Shown here piece after piece: positions 44,243 through 51,856 of a stretch of DNA of 64,000 nucleotides. Source of the DNA: Streptomyces sp. ISL-87 (GTDB lineage Bacteria > Actinomycetota > Actinomycetes > Streptomycetales > Streptomycetaceae); assembly GCF_018614095.1 (NCBI RefSeq), contig NZ_JAGGOY010000119.1:35379-99378 (forward strand), in the 5' to 3' direction. A model generated the notes under the pieces. That model was not told the origin of the DNA and did no database searches. It was given only the letters and a program-made list of their open reading frames with translations. Both the position numbers and the translations under genes were made by a program. Within the stretch, counting starts at the first letter, position 1. The number at the start of each line of letters is the position of its first letter.

Positions 44243-45205
44243 ATGACGACGGTGGACGTCCCCACGCTGGTGGCGCAGGCCCGAGAAGGCCGGCCGCGGG
44301 CGGTGGCCCGGCTGATCTCACTGGTCGAGGGGGCGTCCCCGCACCTGCGCGAGGTGATGGCGACCCTGGCCCCGCTGACCGGCGGCGCGTACGTCGTCGG
44401 CCTCACCGGCTCCCCGGGCGTGGGCAAGTCCACGTCCACCTCGGCGCTGGTGTCGGCGTACCGGAAGGCCGGCAAGCGGGTCGGCGTGCTCGCCGTCGAC
44501 CCGTCCTCGCCGTTCTCCGGCGGCGCGCTGCTCGGCGACCGGGTGCGGATGTCGGACCACGCCTCCGACCCGGGGGTCTACATCCGCTCCATGGCCACCC
44601 GGGGCCACCTGGGCGGCCTCGCGTGGGCCGCCCCGCAGGCGATCCGGGTGCTGGACGCCGCCGGCTGCGAGGTGATCCTGGTCGAGACGGTCGGGGTCGG
44701 GCAGTCGGAGGTGGAGATCGCCTCGCAGGCCGACACCTCGGTGGTGCTGCTGGCGCCGGGGATGGGCGACGGGATCCAGGCCGCGAAGGCGGGAATCCTG
44801 GAGATCGGCGATGTGTACGTGGTGAACAAGGCGGACCGGGACGGCGCGGACGCCACCGCCCGGGAGCTGAACCACATGCTGGGCCTCGGGGAGTCCCGGG
44901 GCAAGGACGACTGGCGGCCGCCGATCGTCAAGACGGTCGCGGCGCGCGGGCAGGGCATCGACGAGCTGGTCGAGGCGCTGGAGAAGCACCGGGCGTGGAT
45001 GGACGAGCGGGGTGTCCTCGCCGAGCGGCGCAGGGCCCGTGCCGCGCACGAGGTGGAGACCATCGCGGTGACGGCCCTGCGGGCCCGGATGGCCGATCTG
45101 CACGGGGACGCCCGGCTCGACGCGCTGGCCACCCGTGTGGCCCAGGGCGAGCTGGATCCGTACGCGGCGGCGGACAACCTGCTGGCGACGCTGACGGAGG
45201 CCTGA
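44243..45205 (+). CDS. meaB: MeaB, methylmalonyl-CoA mutase-associated GTPase chaperone
   Basis: G3E-type P-loop GTPase that protects and reloads B12-dependent acyl-CoA mutases. 320 residues from ATG 44243. Walker A GSPGVGKST, switch region DPSSPFSGGALLGDRVRM, ETVGVGQSEVEIA (G3) and NKADRDGAD (NKxD). The mutase MutA/MutB genes are not in the window, but IcmA (54130) is another possible client. Confidence 0.95.
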   Translation: MTTVDVPTLVAQAREGRPRAVARLISLVEGASPHLREVMATLAPLTGGAYVVGLTGSPGVGKSTSTSALVSAYRKAGKRVGVLAVDPSSPFSGGALLGDRVRMSDHASDPGVYIRSMATRGHLGGLAWAAPQAIRVLDAAGCEVILVETVGVGQSEVEIASQADTSVVLLAPGMGDGIQAAKAGILEIGDVYVVNKADRDGADATARELNHMLGLGESRGKDDWRPPIVKTVAARGQGIDELVEALEKHRAWMDERGVLAERRRARAAHEVETIAVTALRARMADLHGDARLDALATRVAQGELDPYAAADNLLATLTEA

Positions 45206-45298
45206 GGCGTCCGCGGGCCGATGCCGGCTGATGCGCACTCCCAGGGGCGAACATAGACTGGCGAACGCCCGGAATGCCCCGATACAGGGAGTGGCGTC

Positions 45299-45373
45299 AT
45301 GGCGAAGCGCGGCAACAAGAAGCGGGCCCGCAAGAAGAAGAAGGCGAACCACGGCAAGCGTCCCAACGCCTGA
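45299..45373 (+). CDS. Probable 50S ribosomal protein bL37 (24 residues)
   Basis: A 24-codon gene: MAKRGNKKRARKKKKANHG followed by KRPNA, extremely basic. I recall the mycobacterial bL37, found by cryo-EM of the ribosome, as a 24-residue protein with the same MAKRG start and ANHGKRPN end. ATG 45299 has AGGGAG 8 nt upstream, TAGACT at 45254-45259 is a candidate -10, and a 13-bp terminator follows. Such a short gene is easily missed. Evidence is memory-based similarity plus complete expression signals. Confidence 0.78.
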   Translation: MAKRGNKKRARKKKKANHGKRPNA

Positions 45374-45397
45374 CCGGCCCGCCTGACCGACGCACGA

Positions 45398-45428
45398 GAG
45401 CCGCGCCCCTGCGAGAGGGGCGCGGCTC
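45398..45428. terminator. Terminator after the bL37-like gene
   Basis: A perfect 13-bp stem, GAGCCGCGCCCCT at 45398-45410 with AGGGGCGCGGCTC at 45416-45428, and a 5-nt loop. Convergent with the PepSY gene, so it may act in both directions. Confidence 0.8.
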
Positions 45429-45465
45429 CCGTGTCAGTGGCCGGCGGTGTCAGCGGCGGGCGGTG

Positions 45466-46026
45466 TCAGTAGCCGTTGTCGCCGTCGCCGTCCGAGCCGG
45501 ACAGCGTGGCCTTGCCCGTCGTGGGGTCGACGTGGACGTTCTGGGTCTTGTTGCCGGACTTGATCGCCACGTTCCAGTGGGGGGCGCCGCCGTTGTCATC
45601 GTCGTCCCACTCCACCGACCAGACCTGGCCGGCGTGGACGGCGACGGCCGCCTTGATCGCCTTCTGGGCGTTGTACTTCGCGGCGAGCAGCTTCTTGTTC
45701 TTGGCGCTGTCCCCGTCGTCGTCCGTGTTCCGCGTGGTGGCCGCGCCGGTGCGGGCGCTCACGTCCACCTCGGCGTGTTTGCCGTTCTTGCCGATCACGT
45801 CGACGTGCCAGGTCGAGCCGTCCTTGTCGAGGGACTGGACGGTGCCCGGATAGTGCTTCACGGCCGCCTGCGCCGCCCCCCAGGCGTCCGTGTCGGCGCG
45901 CGCCGCGGTGGCGGCGCCCACGGTGGTTCTCGCCGCGTCCGCGGTGGACGCGGCGGCGGCCGCCACCGGGCCCCCGACCATCAGGACCACGGCCGCGGCC
46001 GTCGAGATGTACACAGTGCGCTTCAT
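45466..46026 (-). CDS. Secreted PepSY-domain protein
   Basis: 186 residues from ATG 46026 (GAGGAGGT upstream). A signal peptide ends around AAAAAS. Two PepSY-type repeats follow: AAVKHYPGTVQSLDKDGSTWHVDV and KAIKAAVAVHAGQVWSVEWDDD, each ending with a VDVSARTG- or VHVDPTTG-like strand. The C-terminus is very Asp/Gly-rich (SGSDGDGD), perhaps calcium binding. PepSY domains are thought to inhibit proteases or bind ligands in the envelope; the role here is unknown. Confidence 0.85.
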   Translation of the reverse strand: MKRTVYISTAAAVVLMVGGPVAAAAASTADAARTTVGAATAARADTDAWGAAQAAVKHYPGTVQSLDKDGSTWHVDVIGKNGKHAEVDVSARTGAATTRNTDDDGDSAKNKKLLAAKYNAQKAIKAAVAVHAGQVWSVEWDDDDNGGAPHWNVAIKSGNKTQNVHVDPTTGKATLSGSDGDGDNGY

Positions 46027-46167
46027 GGCTGACCTCCTCGGGCCGGCCATGCGCTTACGGTTGCTCGGCGGGGCCGGCGAGTGAGCGTTACCGCCCATTC
46101 TCCGGGACCCGCGAGGACGGCGCGCGGTCAGTGCGTGGTCAGCGTGTGATCAGCGCGCGGGCCGCGG

Positions 46168-46653
46168 TCAGACCTTGCCGCGGTTGTCCCGCAGGTGGTC
46201 CGCCACCGGGTTCAGCGACTCCCGCAGCGCCGCCAGGGCCGCCGGGGAGAGCAGGTCGATGAAATGCCGGCGGACGGATGCCACGTGGTGCGGGGCGACC
46301 TTGCGCATGAGCTCCATGCCCTCGTCGGTGAGCACCGCGTACAGCCCCCGGCGGTCGGACTCGCAGTTCACGCGACGGACCAGGCCCGCCGTCTCCATCC
46401 GCGTGATCTGGTGGGACAGCCGGCTCTTCGACTGGAGCGTCGACGTCGCGAGGTCGCTCATCCGCATCCGCAGACCCTCCGACTCCGAGAGGTTCACGAG
46501 GATCTCGTAGTCGTTGTTGGTGAGTCCGAAGGGCTGGAGATCCTTTTCCAGCTGGTGCATCAGCAGTCTGCTGACGTCCAGGTGGGTGCGCCAGGCGCAC
46601 TGCTCGGCGTCGGTCAGCCAGCGCGTGGCCGTCTCGGTCTCGATGGTCTCCAT
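46168..46653 (-). CDS. MarR-family transcriptional regulator
   Basis: 161 residues, a winged-helix dimeric regulator with the DNA-binding core MRMSDLATSTLQSKSRLSHQITRMETAGLVRR and the wing motif CESDRRGLYAVLTDEG. A -35/-10 pair ends 6 nt before the ATG, with no ribosome site, so translation should start from a leaderless mRNA. The AIM24 cluster lies upstream on the same strand; the target genes are not evident. Confidence 0.92.
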   Translation of the reverse strand: METIETETATRWLTDAEQCAWRTHLDVSRLLMHQLEKDLQPFGLTNNDYEILVNLSESEGLRMRMSDLATSTLQSKSRLSHQITRMETAGLVRRVNCESDRRGLYAVLTDEGMELMRKVAPHHVASVRRHFIDLLSPAALAALRESLNPVADHLRDNRGKV

Positions 46654-46659
46654 GAATGA

Positions 46660-46689
46660 ACTCTACCTAAGAAGTTGAATTACGTACAA
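46660..46689 (-). promoter_or_regulatory. Leaderless promoter of the marR gene
   Basis: Minus strand: TTGTAC (46689-46684), 18-bp spacer, TAGAGT (46665-46660), then 6 nt to the ATG at 46653, which would itself be the transcription start. The spacer is AT-rich compared with its surroundings and could hold a MarR operator. Confidence 0.6.
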
Positions 46690-46723
46690 AAATATGAAGA
46701 TCTACGGCTGCCGCCGCGGGCGC

Positions 46724-47545
46724 TCACAGCCCGAAGCGGCGCTGGAGGTCACCCAGCTGCCCCGGCATCCGCGGCACACCCAGCTGCCCCAGCGGTCCCT
46801 GGCCACCGCCGTGACCGGCCCCCGGAACGCCGGCCGACTCCGCCCCGGCGCCCACCGCGCCGACCGCCTGCTCCGCCATCAGCATCTCCGACGACTGGAG
46901 CAGTACCGTCCCCGCCCCCACGAACTCGAACTGGTGCTCCTCTCCCGAGGCGCCACCGAGGCCGGTCAGCGAGCGCAGGCCGCCCATCACGCCCGACATG
47001 TAGCCGTGGTCGTAGTGGTGGCACGGCGAGGGACAGTCGGCCCAGCCCACCAGCGCCTGCGGGTCCACACGCAGTGGCGGCTCCATGAACACCACCGGTC
47101 CGTTGGACGCCGCCACGAACTTCCCGGTTCCGATCAGCGTCAGGAAACCCGGGACGATCGACTGCTTCAGCGCCAGCGTCGGCTGGTAGGCGAGCAGGTT
47201 GCCTGACCGAATCGTCAGGTTCCCGTTGTCCAGGTCGTACGAGTTCACGTCGAAGGCCCGGTCGGCCAGCAGCATCTTGCCCTGCCCCTCGGCCACCACC
47301 CAGTCGCTGGCGTGCAGCGGCGAGTGGAAGCTGGTGCGCAGCAGCCGGTCGAAGCGGCCGTTGCCGATGCCGTTGAACTCGATGCGCCCGTAGTACGAGA
47401 TCATCTTGCCCTTCTGCAGGAACCACTGGCTCCCCTTGAGCTCCACGCAGAAGGTGTAGGCGTTCACGTTGTCGTCGGAGGGCAGGGTGTACGGGTCGAA
47501 CACCGTCGGGCCGCCGGGTCCGCCGGTCACGGGTCCAAAATTCAC
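46724..47545 (-). CDS. AIM24 family protein (third of three)
   Basis: 273 residues. The core is a beta-rich TRAP-like/AIM24 fold (GQGKMLLADRAFDVNSYDLDNGNLTIRSGNLLAY), followed by a Gly/Ala/Pro-rich C-terminal tail from about 230. It carries an insertion with HHYDHGYMSGVMGGLRSLTG (repeated Gly-Met, His) and CPSPC. Its ATG overlaps the stop of the second copy. AIM24 proteins are of unknown function in bacteria; the name comes from a mitochondrial inner-membrane protein. Confidence 0.85.
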   Translation of the reverse strand: MNFGPVTGGPGGPTVFDPYTLPSDDNVNAYTFCVELKGSQWFLQKGKMISYYGRIEFNGIGNGRFDRLLRTSFHSPLHASDWVVAEGQGKMLLADRAFDVNSYDLDNGNLTIRSGNLLAYQPTLALKQSIVPGFLTLIGTGKFVAASNGPVVFMEPPLRVDPQALVGWADCPSPCHHYDHGYMSGVMGGLRSLTGLGGASGEEHQFEFVGAGTVLLQSSEMLMAEQAVGAVGAGAESAGVPGAGHGGGQGPLGQLGVPRMPGQLGDLQRRFGL

Positions 47546-48192
47546 AGCTTTTCCTCCGAGGCCTGCACATATACGGCGCCCTGGCCGGACAGCTCCAGCT
47601 GGAACGCCTCACCCGAACCGCGTCCCACCATGTCGCGCCACCCGAGGGCCGCCGACAGCTTGTTGCGGACCTCGCCGTGGTGGGCGACGTACGCCTGCGG
47701 GTCCACGTGGACCGGCCGCTGGGGGGTGATGGGGAGCTCGATGACCCCGCCGTGGGCCATCACGGCGACCGCGCCGTGACCCTTGAGCGTGGTCGTGAAC
47801 AGGCCCTGGCCGGTCACCTGGCCGCGCACCATGCCCATGACACCGCCCTGCGAGCCCATGAACATCGTGCCCTGCTGGAGGGTGCCGTCGAAGGCCAGCA
47901 GCCGGTCGGCCTCGACGTACAGCGTCTCGCCGGTCAGGTTGATCACCTGGATGTGGTGGCCGCCGTTGCCGAACATCACGGTGCCGCTGCCCTCGACCGT
48001 CATCAGCGGGGTCTGCTCGTTCGCCACCCGGCGCCCGATCATGCCCATCACCCCGCCCTGACCGCCGGTCAGGCTCGGGGTGAAGGAGACCTCGCCGCGG
48101 TACGCGAGCATCGCGCCCCGCTGGCTGTACATCTTCTGGCCCGGGATGACCTGGGCCTCGACCATCTTCGAGTTGATCTCGCGGAACGGCAT
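47542..48192 (-). CDS. AIM24 family protein (second of three)
   Basis: 216 residues of the AIM24 fold. Repeating blocks such as GEVSFTPSLTGGQGGVMGMIGRR and GTMFMGSQGGVMGMVRGQ, and LYVEADRLLAFDGTL, are shared with the next copy. ATG 48192 overlaps the stop of the first copy (ATGA), so all three are translationally coupled. Ends GSGEAFQLELSGQGAVYVQASEEKL, a strand pair nearly identical in the first copy. Confidence 0.87.
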   Translation of the reverse strand: MPFREINSKMVEAQVIPGQKMYSQRGAMLAYRGEVSFTPSLTGGQGGVMGMIGRRVANEQTPLMTVEGSGTVMFGNGGHHIQVINLTGETLYVEADRLLAFDGTLQQGTMFMGSQGGVMGMVRGQVTGQGLFTTTLKGHGAVAVMAHGGVIELPITPQRPVHVDPQAYVAHHGEVRNKLSAALGWRDMVGRGSGEAFQLELSGQGAVYVQASEEKL

Positions 48193-48830
48193 CAGATGTC
48201 GCCCCCGACGGTGTTGCGCTCGCTGGGCTGCACGTAGACCAGGCCCTCGCCCTCGAAGCGGATCTGGAACGCCTCGCCGGAGCCCTCGCCGATCAGCGTG
48301 CGGAAGTTCACGCCGGACTGGAAGGACTGCTGGAGGTTGCCGGTGTGCGCGATGTACGCCCCCGGGTCGACGGAGAGCGGGTACTGGGCGCTGACGCGCA
48401 GCACCACCGCCGGGCCGTCGGACATGATCGCCGCCTGGCCGCTGCCCTCGACGGTCGTGGTGAACAGGCCGTTGCCCGTCGTCGCGCCGCGCAGACCCGT
48501 GAAGGTCGTGCCGGTGCGCAGCCCGGCGTCGGTGCACAGCAGGTTGCTGGACTCGACGTAGAGCTTCTCGCCGCGCAGATTGACCAGATTGATCTCACTG
48601 GCGCGGTCGGCGAAGAAGCAGGTGCCGTGCCCCTGTACCTCCATCACGGTCATCTGCTCGCCGGTCAGCCGGCGGGTCACCATCCCGCGGAGGCCTTCGC
48701 CGCCGCCGGTCATCTTCTTGAAGGCCATCTGACCGTCGTACGCGACCATGGAGCCGTTTTTCGCTTTGACGGCATCCCCGGTCAGGTCGACGGCGAGCAC
48801 CTTGCTGCCTTGGAGTCGGAACTGAGCCAC
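48192..48830 (-). CDS. AIM24 family protein (first of three)
   Basis: 212 residues, starting at GTG 48830. FRLQGSKVLAVDLTGDAVKAKNGSMVAYDGQMAF is the typical N-terminal strand set, and LYVESSNLLC and GSGEAFQIRFEGEGLVYVQPSE match the second copy. No signal peptide or membrane helix. TAACGT ends 6 nt before the GTG, so the whole AIM24 operon may be made from a leaderless mRNA. Confidence 0.87.
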   Translation of the reverse strand: MAQFRLQGSKVLAVDLTGDAVKAKNGSMVAYDGQMAFKKMTGGGEGLRGMVTRRLTGEQMTVMEVQGHGTCFFADRASEINLVNLRGEKLYVESSNLLCTDAGLRTGTTFTGLRGATTGNGLFTTTVEGSGQAAIMSDGPAVVLRVSAQYPLSVDPGAYIAHTGNLQQSFQSGVNFRTLIGEGSGEAFQIRFEGEGLVYVQPSERNTVGGDI

Positions 48831-48991
48831 GGGGAGACGTTATCGGCAGCGGGCGAACCCGAACAGGGCTGCGCGGCCGATATCCGCCACACTCGGGCGG
48901 TACGGACAGCTGACGGGCACCCGGGTCAAGGTCCCGCAAAGCGGCTGAGACACTGGGACAGCCCCCAGGCCTCCATCCCGAAGGTTCACAC

Positions 48992-49336
48992 GTGGACATC
49001 AAGACCGCCTCCGCCCTGCACCGCCTCCGCCTCGTCTCCGTCCCGGAGGCGCTGTCGTTCCCGGCCCTGCTGATCTTCGGCTCGCTGCTCAGCTGGCTCA
49101 CCGACATCGACTACCTGAAGATGCCGCTGGGCATGCTGCACGGCATCCTCTTCCTCATCTACTCGGTCTTCCTGCTGGATGTCTGGAACAAGGCCAAGTG
49201 GCCCTTCAAGAAGGCCGCGCTGTTCTTCCTGCTCGCGCTGGTGCCGTTCGGCGGCCTCTACGGCGACAAGCTGCTCAAGCGCGAAGAGGCCGACAGCGTC
49301 ATCGCGGCCCGTGCCCGTGAGGTGGCCGACGCATGA
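48992..49336 (+). CDS. DUF3817 family membrane protein
   Basis: 114 residues from GTG 48992. Three hydrophobic helices (about 16-36, 46-66 and 72-90). The conserved motif HGILFLIYSVFLLDVWNKAKWPF marks the family, whose function is unknown. A second member lies at 53725. Ends with a basic/acidic tail. Divergent from the AIM24 operon. Confidence 0.88.
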   Translation: MDIKTASALHRLRLVSVPEALSFPALLIFGSLLSWLTDIDYLKMPLGMLHGILFLIYSVFLLDVWNKAKWPFKKAALFFLLALVPFGGLYGDKLLKREEADSVIAARAREVADA

Positions 49337-49400
49337 TCACCGCGTTCTCGGTGACCCCGCTGGGGGTCGGTGAAGAGCCGTCGCTCGGCGGGCCGGGAGC

Positions 49401-49681
49401 CTAGAACCTGCGGTAGACGCGGATGGTTCTCTCCGCGACGCACACGGCCCCGTTGCGGAGGATCATCGTTCGGGTGGCTCCGGCCCGTAGCGGAGATCCG
49501 CGATCGGGATCAGATGACCGCCCGCTAAGACGTGATCACCGACCTTGAGTTCATGCGGCTGACAATCCACGGGGGCCGTACCCGGCGGGATGCGGACCGG
49601 GGGCTTCTCCCGTGGCGCGCGCCGTCTCAGAGGCACGCAGCACGCCGTACGGGCGATCCACTGGAACCCTCCCGCGTCCAT
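49401..49681 (-). pseudogene. Frameshifted small hypothetical gene with a TTA codon
   Basis: From ATG 49681 the frame runs 72 codons through HELKVGDHVLAGGHLIPIADLR and stops at TGA 49463. The frame one base back continues from there as RAGATRTMILRNGAVCVAE and RTIRVYRRF to TAG at 49401-49403. Joined, the two parts look like a common type of small Streptomyces protein that has a GDxVL strand and ends in a VYR-like strand. A one-base deletion (or -1 shift) near 49470-49480 explains this. The Leu codon in DHVL is TTA, very rare in Streptomyces and dependent on the bldA tRNA. A sequencing error is also possible. Confidence 0.5.
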
Positions 49682-49820
49682 CGCGGCCTTCCGGCTTCCT
49701 TCACTCCGGCCAGCGGGACCGGCCGGTCATGCGCGAAACTGGCCACAGTTGGCGGCGCCGTTGCTCCGTTCGGCCCACACCCTGGCGCCTGAGATCGCGT
49801 CCACGACTAGCGTCTGTTCC

Positions 49821-50537
49821 ATGAGCGGGCTGAGAAGGCCGGGCGATGGGCAGGAACACGCCTCGCTGCCCGACGAAATCCAGGCCAAACTCGGGAAGCG
49901 CCTGGACGATGTCGCCAAGATCCTCGCCGGGACCCTGGTCACCGTAGCGGGCGTCATGACCGCTCTCGGGCTCACCAGCGACGTCGTCTTCGTCGCGCTC
50001 AACAACGAGTCGTGGCCCATCTACGTGGCGTCGCTCTGCGCCATCCTGGCGATTGTCTGCAGCATCGTGGCATTGCTGATTCGTCCCACGCGGCGGGGCA
50101 ACATGTGGGAGACCGCCGTGCTCATCCTCGGAGTGATCTTCTACATGGTCGCGCTGAGCGTGGCGGTGGTCGGTGCCGCGAAGGCGGCGGGCGGGAACGG
50201 GCGGCCGTCCATTATCGATGTCAGCCTCACGGGGCCCCGGTCCGATGCGAGGCTGAGGTTCGGCGTGCACGCCGACGGCGTTGATACATGGGCCACCGTC
50301 GAGGTGTACGCGTATGCCGTGGATGCGGACGGGGAAGCTCTGGCGCCGGTGGACTTCTTCCGCAGCAATCTCCGGCCCAATGACCGGGGCGTGATCGAGC
50401 ACCGGGTCGACACACCGGTCGCCATTCCGGCCGGGGCGTGGGGCATCGCTATCAACGCCGTGGCCGCCAACGGGTCGGACGTTTGCGAGACGCTCGCGGA
50501 GCGCGGGCCCACATGTGTGGTGATCCAGCTGCCCTGA
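49821..50537 (+). CDS. Uncharacterised membrane protein with C-terminal beta domain
   Basis: 238 residues. Three hydrophobic helices (about 30-50, 58-82 and 90-112) follow a charged N-terminal segment (DEIQAKLGKRLDDVAKIL). The C-terminal 120 residues, beginning IIDVSLTGPRSDARLRFGVHADG, look like a beta-sandwich and end with a Cys pair (DVCETLAERGPTC). TAGCGT ends 7 nt before ATG 49821 and no ribosome site is present. I do not recognise the family. After its stop, 50538-50748 holds no convincing gene and a GGCGGCGGGG-type low-complexity run at 50688-50717. Confidence 0.7.
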   Translation: MSGLRRPGDGQEHASLPDEIQAKLGKRLDDVAKILAGTLVTVAGVMTALGLTSDVVFVALNNESWPIYVASLCAILAIVCSIVALLIRPTRRGNMWETAVLILGVIFYMVALSVAVVGAAKAAGGNGRPSIIDVSLTGPRSDARLRFGVHADGVDTWATVEVYAYAVDADGEALAPVDFFRSNLRPNDRGVIEHRVDTPVAIPAGAWGIAINAVAANGSDVCETLAERGPTCVVIQLP

Positions 50538-50748
50538 CGTGCCTCAGGCCGGCGGGCGCAAGCCCAGGCACCCCCGCCGATAGCGGCTCGCGACCCGTAT
50601 GCGGCGCCCATTCCAGCGGATCACAAGACCCGGAGACTCGACTACTACGAGAAGCGTGACGAGCCGATCCAGTCGCAGCACTACCGCCGGCGGCGGGGCG
50701 GCGGCGGGGCGGCGGCGACGGCTCGCGACACCGGCTGACTCCCGACGC

Positions 50749-51735
50749 CTACGGTGACGTGCCCGTGGTCAGGGCGATCGCCAGCGGGGTGCGCTCGTAG
50801 TGGATCTGGTGCCCGTGGCGGGCCGAGATGACCAGGCCCGCCGCGTGCAGGGTCTTGAGGTGGGCCGACACCGTGGACGGGGCCAGGCCCAGCCGGTGGG
50901 CGAGGGCCGTGGTCGAGGCGGGTTCGTGGAGGGCGCACAGCACATCGGCGCGGACGCGGCCGAGCAGCCGGGCCAGCGCCTGCGGGGTCGGTCCCGCCGA
51001 GGCCGTCCACAGCGCGCCGATGCCCCGGGCCGGGTACACCAGGGTCGGCTGCCAGGGCGGGTCGTAGCCGCCGACCACCTCCGGCCAGACGAACGCGCTC
51101 GGCATCAGCAGCAGGCCCTGCCCGTCCAGCGAACGGTCGTGGTGCGTGCGGCGCCGGATCGTCAGCGTGCTCCCCTGCCAGGTCAGGTCCGGGTGGAGCC
51201 CGTCGAACAGCGCCTCCAGCCCGCCCGCCGCCAGCCGCCGCGAGTGGAACAGGATGTCCGCCTCCAGCAGCCCCCGCAGCCGCGGCCAGTGCGGGGCGAT
51301 CAGCGCCGCCCAGGCCTGTTCGTACAGGTCGGCCAGCTCCCGTACCGCCCGCGCGGGATCCGCGAGCATCCGCCGCCCGGGGTCGCTCTCCGCCGCACCC
51401 GGGGTGCAGACCAGCGAGCGCCGGAGATCCTCCCGGGCCTCCTCGGGATCGGCGGCCCGCACCCGCGCCAGCTCCTCCTCGAAGGTGACGGAGGGTCCGA
51501 TCGGCGGCGGGCTGAGGAAGTCCGGGTTGTGACCGGCTTGCGGCATCAGCAGCCACAGCGGCCGCAGGTCCAGCCTGTCGGCCGCGGCGCGGATCTGCCG
51601 GAGCCAGGGGAGGTGGTACGCCTGCCGTCCCGGCCGCAGCAGCGTCCGTACGGCCGCCTGTGTCTCCCACTGCGGGGAGATGGAGAACCGGCAGCGGAGC
51701 AGGTCCCCGGGTCCGAAGCGGAAGTGGAACCCCAT
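50749..51735 (-). CDS. ArsR-like winged-helix transcriptional regulator
   Basis: 328 residues. The last 80 residues are a winged helix (RVRADVLCALHEPASTTALAHRLGLAPSTVSAHLKTLHAAGLVISARHGHQIHYERTPL in outline), typical of the ArsR/HTH_20 type. The first 250 residues form a domain of unknown fold with several Trp and Arg, common to Streptomyces regulators placed next to MFS exporters. Divergent from the MFS gene at 51857, which it probably controls. Confidence 0.87.
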   Translation of the reverse strand: MGFHFRFGPGDLLRCRFSISPQWETQAAVRTLLRPGRQAYHLPWLRQIRAAADRLDLRPLWLLMPQAGHNPDFLSPPPIGPSVTFEEELARVRAADPEEAREDLRRSLVCTPGAAESDPGRRMLADPARAVRELADLYEQAWAALIAPHWPRLRGLLEADILFHSRRLAAGGLEALFDGLHPDLTWQGSTLTIRRRTHHDRSLDGQGLLLMPSAFVWPEVVGGYDPPWQPTLVYPARGIGALWTASAGPTPQALARLLGRVRADVLCALHEPASTTALAHRLGLAPSTVSAHLKTLHAAGLVISARHGHQIHYERTPLAIALTTGTSP

Positions 51736-51856
51736 GAGACAGACACCTACAACTCGATGAGAAGGACCTCGATGATCCGGCGCGATGATCCGGGCCATGA
51801 TTCGGGCTGAGACGAATCTCTACCGTCGTCACCGTAGCCCGCCCAGGGTGTCGCGT

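Noticed and set aside
50538..50740. Possible gene remnant after the membrane protein gene
   Set aside because: The frame after the stop at 50537 stays open and contains a charged stretch (KTRRLDYYEKRDEP), but it has no start codon with a ribosome site, no family resemblance, and runs into a GGCGGCGGGG low-complexity tract.
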